A DNA stretch of 21,355 nucleotides, taken from positions 1-21,355 of the forward strand of contig CAYUIS010000086.1 of assembly GCA_964444825.1 (NCBI GenBank), in the 5' to 3' direction. Shown here one piece after another: positions 8,808 to 16,251 of this stretch (position 1 is its first letter; each line of letters starts with the position of its first letter). The notes beneath the pieces are model-generated. The model was given only the letters and a program-made list of their open reading frames with translations, made no database searches and was not told the DNA's origin. This stretch comes from CAYUIS01 sp964444825. GTDB lineage: Bacteria > Chloroflexota > Anaerolineae > B4-G1. The translations under genes were made by a program, and so were the position numbers.

Positions 8808-11800
8808 ATGAAGCCACACAGTCTTGTACTCAGAGCAACTCTTGTCCTGGTTATTGCGGCCGGGTGGATCCTGCTGCCGGGAACCTCGCCGGTCCAGGCG
8901 GCCACCTGCACCTGGGTCGGCACGACTGGCAATTGGAGCGACACCAGCCGCTGGACCGGCTGCGGTGGTTCTGCGCCGGGCAGTGACGACATCGCCGTCC
9001 TCAGCTCTGGCACCGTTACCCTGGATAGCGACGTGACCGTCCAGAGCCTGGTCATGCCCGGTCCAGGTGTATTAGAGGGTAGTTCGAGTATCACGGTGAC
9101 CCAGGTGATGACTTGGACGGGGGGCACGATGAGGGGGGTGGGCAGGACCATCATCCCCGTCGGGGCGAGCCTGAACCTGGGCGGCGGTGCCATTAAGTAC
9201 CTCAGTACGCGCACGCTGGAGAACCAGGGCACGGCCGCCCTGACCGGCACGGCCAGCTTCTGGTTGCAGAATGGAGCGACCTTCAGCAACACCGGCACCT
9301 TCGATCTCCAGGTTGACGAGGGCATCGCGGGCGTTGGCGGCAGCTTTAGCAACGTGGGCACGTTCCGTAAGTCGGGTGGCAGTGGTCTGGGTATCGTGAA
9401 CGTTGTCCTCAACAACGACGGCACGGTTGAGGCCCAGTCCGGCACGCTGCGCCTGCAACAAGACGGCGCGCACAGCGGGACCTTTGACGTCTTCGCGAGC
9501 GCTGCCCTGGAGTTTTACGGCGGCGACCACATCCTGGACGGCAGCGCCACCATCGCTGGCGCCGGGGATGTGACGTTCGGCGGCGGGACGACCACCATCA
9601 CCGGAACGATCACCAGCCTGTCTGGCCTACTCACCCTCTCCAGTGGCACCCTCAACTTGAACGGCCCTACCAGCATCCTGGCCTTCAGCCTGCCCGGCCC
9701 TGGCATATTGGAGGGCAGTTCGAGCTTGACGGTGACGGAGGTGATGACGTGGACGGGAGGCACAATGAGGGGCGCGGGCACGACCACCATCGCCCCCGAG
9801 GCCGAGCTGATCCTGAGCGGTGGTGACAAGTACCTCAACGCGCGCAAGTTGAACAACCAGGGCACGGCCACTATGAGCGGCATGGGCAACTTTGATCTGC
9901 GGAACGGGGCGACCTTCAGCAACACCGGCACCTTCGATCTGCAAACGGACCGGAGCATCATAGACGGTGGCGGAGCCGACCCCACTTTCAACAACACGGG
10001 TGTCTTCCGCAAGTCGGGCGAGGGCGGTACGAGCAGCGTGTTGGTTACCCTCAATAACGACGGCACGGTGGAGGTCTATTCCGGCACACTGCGCCTGCAA
10101 CAAAATGGCGAGCACAGCGGGGCCTTTGACGTTGCTTCGGGCGCTACCCTCCAGATCAGCGGCGGTATTCACAACCTGGCGGGGAGTGCCACCATCGCCG
10201 GCGCGGGGGGTGTGATCATCAGCACTGGCACCGCCAACTTGAGCGACGCGGCCAGTATCGCCTGCGGGAGCCTGACGCTCAGTTCCGGCACGCTGAACCT
10301 GGGCGACGTCTCCATCGCTGGCGACCTGATCCGGAACGGCGGCACGTTCAACGCCGGGTCGGGCACGCTCACCTTTGATGGCGGCACGACCCAGAACCTG
10401 GCGCTGAACGTTGCCACCACCTTCCACAATCTGGTCGTCGCCAGCGGCACCACCCTGGTCGAGACAGTCGCCAACGACAATGCCACCGTCAGTGGCGAGC
10501 TGATCAACCAGGGTGTGATCCGCAAGACGTTGTCCATCTTTGGGACCGGCCCCAAGACCTTTGGCCTGACCGGTGTGGCGCTCGACGTCACCATTCAGGG
10601 CGCGCTCGCCTCCGTCCAGGTCGACCAGGTGGGCGTGGACCATCCCCACGCTACCCCGGGGGCAACTGGCGGCCGCTACTGGACCATCACACCCGACGCC
10701 CCTGCCTACACGGTTGACCTGACGCTGCCCCACACTGGTGTGCCCACCGACGTCCAGGTCTGCCGCCATACCGGCAGTGATTGGGACTGCGCCCGAAGCT
10801 CGGCCACGGCCACGGCCGTCACCCGCGAGGACGTCACCCAGTTGTCCGACTGGGTTGTGGCCGATGTGAGCAGGGGGGTAGACCTGGCGCTCGACAAGGC
10901 GGCTGCCCCCGCTTCGCTGCCGCCGGGCGAACGGCTCACCTACACGCTCACGGTGGAGAACCAGGGCACCCTCGCCGGGACCGGCGTGACCATCAGCGAC
11001 ACGCTGCACGCCGGACTGACCTACGGTTCTGCAACCTCCACGCAGGGCGCGTGCGCCCACGAGGGAGGTGTCGTCTCCTGCACGCTGGGTGCCCTGCCAC
11101 CTCCCGCCCCCCTGGTGAGCAGCACCTTTGGCGCGGGCGCTGAGGGCTGGACCACCTACGCGGATGCAGATGATCCAGTTCACGCGGCCTCCGGCGGAAA
11201 CCCTGGCGGTCACATCTGCGCCACCGATCAGAACGCGGGCCAGACCTGGTACTTTCAGGCGCCGAGTAAGTTCCACGGGGATCTCTCCGCCGCCTACGGC
11301 CAGGACCTCACCTTTGATCTAAAGCAGTCGGTCGCGACCGGCCAGTTTGATGACCACGACGTTATCCTGATCGGTGGCACAGGGCTGACGCTCGGTTACG
11401 ATACATCCTACAACCCGGGCGTGACCTGGACGTTCTACCGCGTCCCGTTGCATGAGAGCGGGTGGGAGAAAACGGGCAGCGGCAAGCCCGTCACGCAGTA
11501 CGAAATGGAGTCGGTGCTGGCGGACCTGATCGCCCTGCGTATCCGGGGCGAGTTCTACACTGGCGTCGATACGGGTTGTCTGGACAATCTGAAAATCTAC
11601 GGTCCACCCGACGTGGTGACGGTCACGCTGGTGGTCACGCCGACGGCTGGCGGTTTCTACACCAACACCGCCCAGGTGGCGGCGAATGAGGCGGAGCTTG
11701 ACCTGGATGACAACGTGGACCAGGCAGGCGTGCTGGTCTATGCACCTGACTCGACCGATTTGAGAGTCACCAAATCTGCCTCACCCGATCCGGTGGCGGC

Positions 11801-13961
11801 TGGCGAGCTCCTGACCTACACGGTCACCGTCGCCAACGCCGGTTTTCTTGACGCGACGGGCGTGATCATGACCGACACGTTGCCTCTGGATGTCACCTTG
11901 AGCGCGATTACGTCCAGCCAGGGAGACTGCGGCGAGGTAGGCACCATCGTGCTGCCTAGGCAGGATAGCACTGTTCCAGAGGCCCTCACACAACTCGGAG
12001 GCTGCGGCGAGATGAGCCCTCTTGTGCTGCCCACGGAGGTCCGCGTCTGCCAACTCGGCGCTTTGGGCAGCGGCGACACGGCCATCGTCACGCTTACCGT
12101 CGCCGTCCACCCCGACGCGACCGGGATGCTCACCAACACGGCGATCGTGACGGCGACCGAGACCGACTACCAGCCCTCGAACAACGCGGTCACGATCACC
12201 ACGGCCATTGGCAGCCCCGTACCAAAACAGTTGGCCGGGGTCGTGCTCCTTGGACCTGGCCAGGGCACCACGGGCATCGCCTACCGGTTCACGGCCATCA
12301 TCACCCCGGCCGATCTCGCCTCGCCCATCACCTACACCTGGTCACCGTTGCCAGGCGCTGGCGGCGGGACAGCCGTGGCCGCCTACACCTGGAGCACCCC
12401 TGGCGTTTACCCGATCACTGTCTGGGCCGGAGACGAGGGTGTGGTGGTCAGCGACACCCACACCGTGGTCATCATCTCGCCACCTGCGCCGGCCAGCGGC
12501 GATGCTTACGAGGACGACGATGCGTGCGGCGCGGCCCGGTCCATCCTGGTCGGCTCCACAGCCCAGGTCCACACCTTCCACGACGAGGGTGACGAGGACT
12601 GGGTCAGCTTCACCGCGACTGCGGGTATCACGTATGTCGTCGAGGCCCGCGTGCCCTCCTCCTCGACCGCCGACCTGACGCTGGCGGTCTACGATGCCTG
12701 CGGCGGCGGTGTCCAGGATGGCCAGGCGGCCACCTTCTCCCCCGACATCCGCCTCGTCTTTCGCACTCCCGCCAGCGGCCCCTACTACCTCCAGTTGTCG
12801 AACGACGATCTGGCCTTGTATGGGGCCAAGGTCTCCTACCACCTCTCCGTCCGGGCGTTCGAGACCACCCCGGCTAGCGGCGCACTGGTGATCGTGGCCG
12901 GGCGGCTCAGGCAGGACGACCCGCTCCAGGCGAACATCCACCACGTGACCACTGCGACCTATCGGCTTGCCCGGGCGAACGGCTGCACCGGGGAGCAGAT
13001 CTATTACCTGGCCACCGACCCGACGATAGACGCGGATGGGGACGGGGCGGCCGACGTGGATGGCTGGCCCACCAGGGCCAACCTGGAGCAGGTGATCACG
13101 GAATGGGCGGCGGGCAGGGTGGGGCCGGACCAGCCCTTTACGCTCTACTTGATGGATCACGGGGGGTATGACAAGTTCTATCTGGATGGGCAGGGTGAGA
13201 CGCTCACGCCGGGGGATCTGGATGGGTGGTTGACCAACCTCGAGACGGCGACCGGCGCCCAGGCCAGCGTGATCGTGGAAGCCTGCCATTCGGGCAGTTT
13301 TATCGACCCGCTCCAGACGGTGAGCAAGGACGGGCGGGTGGTTATGGCCTCGACCGGTCCCGACGCACTGGCGTACGCCTCTCAGGCAGGGGCGTCGTTC
13401 TCCGATGCGCTGCTCAACGCGCTGGGACAGCAGATGGGGCTGGGGATGGCGTTTGAGGAGGGCCGGTGGGCGGCGTTCCAGGCCCATCCAGACCAGACGC
13501 CGTGGCTGGATGGCAACGGGAATGGGGCACCGAACGAGGCGGATGACGAGCAGGAGGCGGCGTTACACGCTTTCGCCTGCGCCGGCGTGCCACAGGCGGA
13601 TGAGTGGGCGCCGCATATCGTGCAGGTAAACGTCACCGGGGTGGGCGACGGCATGGTCGAGATATGGGCGCAGGTGGAGGACGACGTGGGCGTCAAATGG
13701 GCGTGGGCGGTGGTGTACGCACCGTCAGATCCGGAGCCGGTGCCGGGTGAGGAGTTCAAGACGGAGCCCTTGCCGGTGACGTTGCAGCCGCGGGGCTACG
13801 ATTGGTATGGAGGGCTGCACACGCCGTTCGAGGAGACGGGCGAGTACCGAATCGTGGTGTACGCCCAGGATGAGGACGGGCTGGATGCCCGTTCCAAAGA
13901 GTTCAGGGTCCAGGTGGTCGGTTGGCCCGTCTATCTGCCGGTCGTGACGCGACAGAACTAG
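8808..13961 (+). CDS. large secreted multidomain protein with C13-like (caspase-fold) peptidase domain
   Basis: A 1717-residue exported protein. Residues 1-31 are a signal peptide (basic start, hydrophobic core, VQA at the cut). About 79-500 hold two copies of a ~212-residue beta-helix-like unit rich in SGTL, NNDGTV and NTGTFDL motifs. A DUF11-type domain begins at 691 and is interrupted at about 768-935 by a laminin-B-like domain. A second DUF11 domain spans about 982-1135, followed by a PKD-like domain (1136-1225) and a PPC-like domain (1228-1355, EDDDACGAA). The peptidase domain (about 1360-1600) has His1451 in LMDHGG and Cys1493 in VEACHSG, the clan CD dyad of legumain-like enzymes. An Ig-like domain and a VYLPVV tail end the protein, the tail being common on Anaerolineae secreted proteins. 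I chose ATG 8808 for its GGGAGG 6 nt upstream and the signal peptide. A surface or extracellular peptidase is likely; the substrate is unknown. Confidence 0.9.
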   Translation: MKPHSLVLRATLVLVIAAGWILLPGTSPVQAATCTWVGTTGNWSDTSRWTGCGGSAPGSDDIAVLSSGTVTLDSDVTVQSLVMPGPGVLEGSSSITVTQVMTWTGGTMRGVGRTIIPVGASLNLGGGAIKYLSTRTLENQGTAALTGTASFWLQNGATFSNTGTFDLQVDEGIAGVGGSFSNVGTFRKSGGSGLGIVNVVLNNDGTVEAQSGTLRLQQDGAHSGTFDVFASAALEFYGGDHILDGSATIAGAGDVTFGGGTTTITGTITSLSGLLTLSSGTLNLNGPTSILAFSLPGPGILEGSSSLTVTEVMTWTGGTMRGAGTTTIAPEAELILSGGDKYLNARKLNNQGTATMSGMGNFDLRNGATFSNTGTFDLQTDRSIIDGGGADPTFNNTGVFRKSGEGGTSSVLVTLNNDGTVEVYSGTLRLQQNGEHSGAFDVASGATLQISGGIHNLAGSATIAGAGGVIISTGTANLSDAASIACGSLTLSSGTLNLGDVSIAGDLIRNGGTFNAGSGTLTFDGGTTQNLALNVATTFHNLVVASGTTLVETVANDNATVSGELINQGVIRKTLSIFGTGPKTFGLTGVALDVTIQGALASVQVDQVGVDHPHATPGATGGRYWTITPDAPAYTVDLTLPHTGVPTDVQVCRHTGSDWDCARSSATATAVTREDVTQLSDWVVADVSRGVDLALDKAAAPASLPPGERLTYTLTVENQGTLAGTGVTISDTLHAGLTYGSATSTQGACAHEGGVVSCTLGALPPPAPLVSSTFGAGAEGWTTYADADDPVHAASGGNPGGHICATDQNAGQTWYFQAPSKFHGDLSAAYGQDLTFDLKQSVATGQFDDHDVILIGGTGLTLGYDTSYNPGVTWTFYRVPLHESGWEKTGSGKPVTQYEMESVLADLIALRIRGEFYTGVDTGCLDNLKIYGPPDVVTVTLVVTPTAGGFYTNTAQVAANEAELDLDDNVDQAGVLVYAPDSTDLRVTKSASPDPVAAGELLTYTVTVANAGFLDATGVIMTDTLPLDVTLSAITSSQGDCGEVGTIVLPRQDSTVPEALTQLGGCGEMSPLVLPTEVRVCQLGALGSGDTAIVTLTVAVHPDATGMLTNTAIVTATETDYQPSNNAVTITTAIGSPVPKQLAGVVLLGPGQGTTGIAYRFTAIITPADLASPITYTWSPLPGAGGGTAVAAYTWSTPGVYPITVWAGDEGVVVSDTHTVVIISPPAPASGDAYEDDDACGAARSILVGSTAQVHTFHDEGDEDWVSFTATAGITYVVEARVPSSSTADLTLAVYDACGGGVQDGQAATFSPDIRLVFRTPASGPYYLQLSNDDLALYGAKVSYHLSVRAFETTPASGALVIVAGRLRQDDPLQANIHHVTTATYRLARANGCTGEQIYYLATDPTIDADGDGAADVDGWPTRANLEQVITEWAAGRVGPDQPFTLYLMDHGGYDKFYLDGQGETLTPGDLDGWLTNLETATGAQASVIVEACHSGSFIDPLQTVSKDGRVVMASTGPDALAYASQAGASFSDALLNALGQQMGLGMAFEEGRWAAFQAHPDQTPWLDGNGNGAPNEADDEQEAALHAFACAGVPQADEWAPHIVQVNVTGVGDGMVEIWAQVEDDVGVKWAWAVVYAPSDPEPVPGEEFKTEPLPVTLQPRGYDWYGGLHTPFEETGEYRIVVYAQDEDGLDARSKEFRVQVVGWPVYLPVVTRQN
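9043..10290 (+). repeat. internal tandem duplication, 636-bp period
   Basis: Two diverged copies of one coding unit lie in the secreted protein, spaced 636 bp (212 codons). PGPGVLEGSSS near 9060 matches PGPGILEGSSS near 9696. The same order follows in both copies: MTWTGGTMRG, NGATFSNTGTFDLQ, FRKSG, LNNDGTVE, SGTLRLQQ, GSATIAGAG and LTLSSGTLNL. This points to an intragenic duplication that lengthened the beta-helix-like stalk. Confidence 0.85.
11928..12034 (+). repeat. short duplicated segment inside the second DUF11 domain
   Basis: The segment coding CGEVGTIVLP at 11928-11957 recurs 75 nt later as CGEMSPLVLP at 12003-12032. It sits between SSQGD and VCQLGAL, which are adjacent in an ordinary DUF11 repeat, so it is an insertion with an internal repeat. 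Confidence 0.6.
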
Positions 13962-13991
13962 ATCGGGTTACCTGACCGCCAGAATCCGCGC

Positions 13992-15341
13992 CTAGTGGGG
14001 GGGAACCTGGCCTATCTTGGCCCTTCCGCCGGTCACCGGGAACGTCTCTCCGGGGTTCAGTAGATCGACCAGCCGCTTGCCGCCGGCGGCCGCGATCGTC
14101 ACCTCGAAGGGGACCGGTTCGGCGGAGCCGTTGACCAGGACGACGACCTGCTCGTCCGCTGCCTGCCGGGCAAAGGCCAGTTGCTCGTGGCTGACCGACA
14201 ACTGGTGGTAGCTCCCGATCTTGAGGGCGGGGGAACGGCGCCGGATCGCCGCCAACCGCCGAATAGCGGCGACGAGATCGGGCTGCGGGTTCGTCCGCCT
14301 CAGCTCGGCGGGGTCGAGGTGCGGACGCAGCGCCCGGTCGTCGTCCCCGTTGCGTCTGCCCTCGATGCCCCACTCGCTGCCATAGTAGATCGACGGCACG
14401 CCCGGCATCATGAACAGCAGGGAGTAGAGCGGGTACAGATGGGCCGGGTCCCGCAGGCTGCTGGCTACCCGGTCCACGTCGTGGTTGTCGGCAAAGTTGT
14501 AGAGCGGAACGTGCTGATACAGGCCACCATCCCCGAACTGGCGGTTCAGTGCGTAGGCGATCTCGTAATAGTTCCCGCCCACGTGGCTTGAGTATAGCCC
14601 CTTGTAGCACTCATAGTTGGTGACCGAGTCCAGGGTCTCTCCGTTCGCCCACCGTCTATAGTCGCCGTGGACGACCTCGCCCATCAGCCGGAAGTTGGGC
14701 CGCAACCCCCGGCAGAACGAGGCCAGCTCTCGCAGGAACTCGATATCGAGACAGTCGGCCACGTCCAGCCGCAGGCCGTCGATTTCAAACTCCCGGATCC
14801 ACATCTGGATGGCCTCGAACAGGTGGCGCCTGACCTCCGGGTGGCGCAGGTTGAGTCTAACCAGGTCGTAATGCCCGTTCCAGCCCTCGTACGTGAACGG
14901 ATCGTCGCGCGGGCTGCGCCCATTGAAGGAAAGGCCAGCGAACCAATCCTTGTATGCCGATCGCTGCTGATGGGCTTGTACATCCCGAAAGGCCCAGAAA
15001 CCCCGCCCCACGTGGTTGAACACGCCGTTCAGTATCACCCGGATTCCGTCCTTATGCAGGGCCGACACGACCTGTGATAGCGTCCCGTTCTGCCCCAGGC
15101 GGCGGTCGACGCGAAAATCGTCGGCGGTGTCATAGCCGTGAGCGGTCGACTCGAACACCGGCCCCAGGTAGAGCGCGTTGACGTGCAGACCCTTCAGGTG
15201 GTCGATCCAGTCGACGAGTTGCTCCAGCCGGGGAACGACGGGCGAGTCAAAATCGTTGTCTGGTGGCGCGCCGCACAGCCCCAGCGGGTAGATGTGGTAA
15301 AAGACAGCGTCGTTAGCCCAGTATCCCGTCGAATGTTCCAT
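13992..15341 (-). CDS. GH13 alpha-glucanase (alpha-amylase / cyclomaltodextrinase-like), cytoplasmic
   Basis: A 449-residue glycoside hydrolase of family 13 that should cleave or transfer alpha-1,4-glucosidic bonds. The four conserved regions are present: GVFNH (106-110), GLRLDVAD with nucleophile Asp193, MGEVVHGD with acid/base Glu222, and NFADNHD with Asp288 stabilising the transition state. There is no signal peptide, so it is likely intracellular and acts on imported maltodextrins. A small beta domain forms the C-terminus. ATG 15341 has GGAGG at 15359-15355 about 13 nt upstream. The TAG at 13994-13992 looks premature: the same frame continues as ARILAVR to a TAA at 13970-13968, the kind of ending GH13 C-terminal domains normally have. 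The gene lies downstream of the TetR gene on the same strand, with operator-like palindromes in the 108-bp gap. The exact specificity cannot be read from sequence alone. Confidence 0.92.
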   Translation of the reverse strand: MEHSTGYWANDAVFYHIYPLGLCGAPPDNDFDSPVVPRLEQLVDWIDHLKGLHVNALYLGPVFESTAHGYDTADDFRVDRRLGQNGTLSQVVSALHKDGIRVILNGVFNHVGRGFWAFRDVQAHQQRSAYKDWFAGLSFNGRSPRDDPFTYEGWNGHYDLVRLNLRHPEVRRHLFEAIQMWIREFEIDGLRLDVADCLDIEFLRELASFCRGLRPNFRLMGEVVHGDYRRWANGETLDSVTNYECYKGLYSSHVGGNYYEIAYALNRQFGDGGLYQHVPLYNFADNHDVDRVASSLRDPAHLYPLYSLLFMMPGVPSIYYGSEWGIEGRRNGDDDRALRPHLDPAELRRTNPQPDLVAAIRRLAAIRRRSPALKIGSYHQLSVSHEQLAFARQAADEQVVVLVNGSAEPVPFEVTIAAAGGKRLVDLLNPGETFPVTGGRAKIGQVPPH

Positions 15342-15363
15342 TGCTTTTCTTTCTCCTCCAGCC

Positions 15364-15396
15364 AGATTGGTCCAATCTTTAAGATTAGACCAATCT
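15364..15396 (-). promoter_or_regulatory. pair of 15-bp palindromic operator boxes upstream of the GH13 gene
   Basis: AGATTGGTCCAATCT (15364-15378) is a perfect palindrome around its centre. AGATTAGACCAATCT (15382-15396) is the same box with one mismatch. They are 3 bp apart (18 bp centre to centre), and together make a 33-bp near-perfect inverted repeat lying 22-55 bp before the GH13 start. TTGG/CCAA half-sites recall GntR (FadR-type) operators. This is a different sequence from the TATACC-type sites attributed to the TetR protein, so a second regulator is likely. Confidence 0.6.
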
Positions 15397-15405
15397 AGGG
15401 CTTCT

Positions 15406-15431
15406 TGGTATACATACCGGTAGGTATACCA
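15406..15431 (-). promoter_or_regulatory. 26-bp palindromic operator, probable TetR site
   Basis: Outer arms TGGTATAC (15406-15413) and GTATACCA (15424-15431) flank a TACCGGTA core. Only two of the 26 positions break the symmetry. Length, symmetry and position, between the TetR gene and the GH13 gene, fit a TetR-family operator. The GGTATA/TATACC half-sites recur in the TetR promoter at 16070-16085. Confidence 0.65.
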
Positions 15432-15449
15432 TATCCAAAAAAGAGATCG

Positions 15450-16016
15450 TTATGAGAAAACCCCGTGCATATATTGATGGACAGCCCTGTGGGCCAGCGT
15501 GTCGTCCAGCTCGACGTGCCCGTTGAGCGCCAACCCGACGTAGGTGTTGATCATACCCAGGAACGTGGCGGTGTAGGCCCGGTGGCGGCCCCGCATATTG
15601 CCGTGATCGTCCGCCGCCTGGATAAAGAGGTCTTCGAGGATCTGCTGTTCCCTGGCGTTCAACGATGACACCGCCTCAAAACCGTCGCTGTCCGGGGGCG
15701 CGAACCACATCGACAACTGCATGCGGTAGAACAGCCGGTGGGCCTTCGCATAGCGGAAGTAAGCGGTCGCCACCCGGTTGAGCGTCAGCGGCAGATCGCC
15801 GCGATAGGTTGCGGCTTCCTCGATTACCTGGTATAGTTCAGCGAATCGCTCCGCCAGCAGCGCGTCCAGGAGCCCGCGCTTGCTCCCGAAATAGTGATAC
15901 AGCGTGGGTTTGGTGACGCCGGCGGCATCCACGACCTCTTTTACGCTGACCGCGTCGTACCCGCGGGCGGCGAACAGTTGTAGGGCACAGGACAATATGT
16001 TGGCGCGGTTATCCAT
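15450..16016 (-). CDS. TetR/AcrR-family transcriptional repressor
   Basis: A 188-residue regulator. Residues 1-52 form the TetR DNA-binding domain: NILSCALQLFAARGY, then VKEVVDAAGVTKPTLYHYFG as the helix-turn-helix with the usual YHYFGSK recognition helix. The remainder is the helical ligand-binding and dimer domain, whose ligand cannot be predicted. I chose ATG 16016; GTG 16022 is in frame six bases upstream, and the Shine-Dalgarno (AGGTG on the minus strand) is weak. The promoter at 16068-16096 carries a TATACC/GGTATA palindrome between its -35 and -10 elements, which implies autorepression. A similar but longer palindrome lies in front of the downstream GH13 gene, which is therefore a likely target. 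Confidence 0.93.
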   Translation of the reverse strand: MDNRANILSCALQLFAARGYDAVSVKEVVDAAGVTKPTLYHYFGSKRGLLDALLAERFAELYQVIEEAATYRGDLPLTLNRVATAYFRYAKAHRLFYRMQLSMWFAPPDSDGFEAVSSLNAREQQILEDLFIQAADDHGNMRGRHRAYTATFLGMINTYVGLALNGHVELDDTLAHRAVHQYMHGVFS

Positions 16017-16017
16017 A

Positions 16018-16049
16018 GACACACCTGGCTACCGACACACCTGGCTACG
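16018..16049. repeat. 16-bp tandem direct repeat over the TetR ribosome binding region
   Basis: GACACACCTGGCTAC occurs at 16018-16032 and again at 16034-16048, a 16-bp period. On the minus strand it duplicates the weak Shine-Dalgarno-like AGGTG just ahead of the TetR start. Confidence 0.8.
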
Positions 16050-16067
16050 TCGAAATCCGACGCCCGG

Positions 16068-16096
16068 ATTATACCACTCGGTATACAGGCTGTCAA
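16068..16096 (-). promoter_or_regulatory. perfect-consensus sigma-70 promoter of the TetR gene
   Basis: On the minus strand TTGACA (16096-16091) and TATAAT (16073-16068) are separated by exactly 17 nt, an exact match to the sigma-70 consensus. The start site would be near 16061. The operator at 16070-16085 overlaps the -10 element. Confidence 0.85.
16070..16085 (-). promoter_or_regulatory. palindromic operator in the TetR promoter
   Basis: TATACC (16070-16075) and GGTATA (16080-16085) form an inverted repeat with a 4-nt spacer, placed between the -35 and -10 elements and overlapping the -10. A bound repressor would block RNA polymerase. The half-sites match those of the 26-bp palindrome at 15406-15431. 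Confidence 0.65.
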
Positions 16097-16139
16097 GGGT
16101 AGGGATCTGGAGGCAGGGCGATCGCACTTAACGCTCCTA

Positions 16140-16157
16140 GCCCTCGTCCCCGAGGGC
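16140..16157 (+). promoter_or_regulatory. strong hairpin in the region upstream of the MerB-like gene
   Basis: GCCCTCG (16140-16146) and CGAGGGC (16151-16157) form a perfect 7-bp stem with a TCCC loop. The bases after it (GCTTTCAT) are not a real U-tract, so an intrinsic terminator is doubtful. It could be a leader structure of the gene at 16252. I see no convincing promoter between it and that gene. Confidence 0.4.
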
Positions 16158-16251
16158 GCTTTCATGAAATCGGGGTTCAGTGCTTTTACTTCTATCAGGA
16201 AGGATACAAGCTGCTGTTCCAGTAGATCAGCATTATCAAGGAGGTTTCGAT

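Noticed and set aside
9627..11276. 549-codon minus-strand ORF
   Set aside because: Antisense shadow of the repetitive secreted protein; its apparent repeats mirror the duplicated coding units on the plus strand.
12342..13487. 381-codon minus-strand ORF
   Set aside because: Antisense to the PKD-PPC-peptidase part of the secreted protein, without domains or a ribosome binding site of note.
13962..13991. Bidirectional terminator between the convergent secreted-protein and GH13 genes
   Set aside because: I see no stem-loop with a T-run in this short interval.
16140..16157. Intrinsic terminator
   Set aside because: The stem is strong but no U-tract follows, and no upstream plus-strand gene needs terminating here. 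It is listed only as a hairpin.
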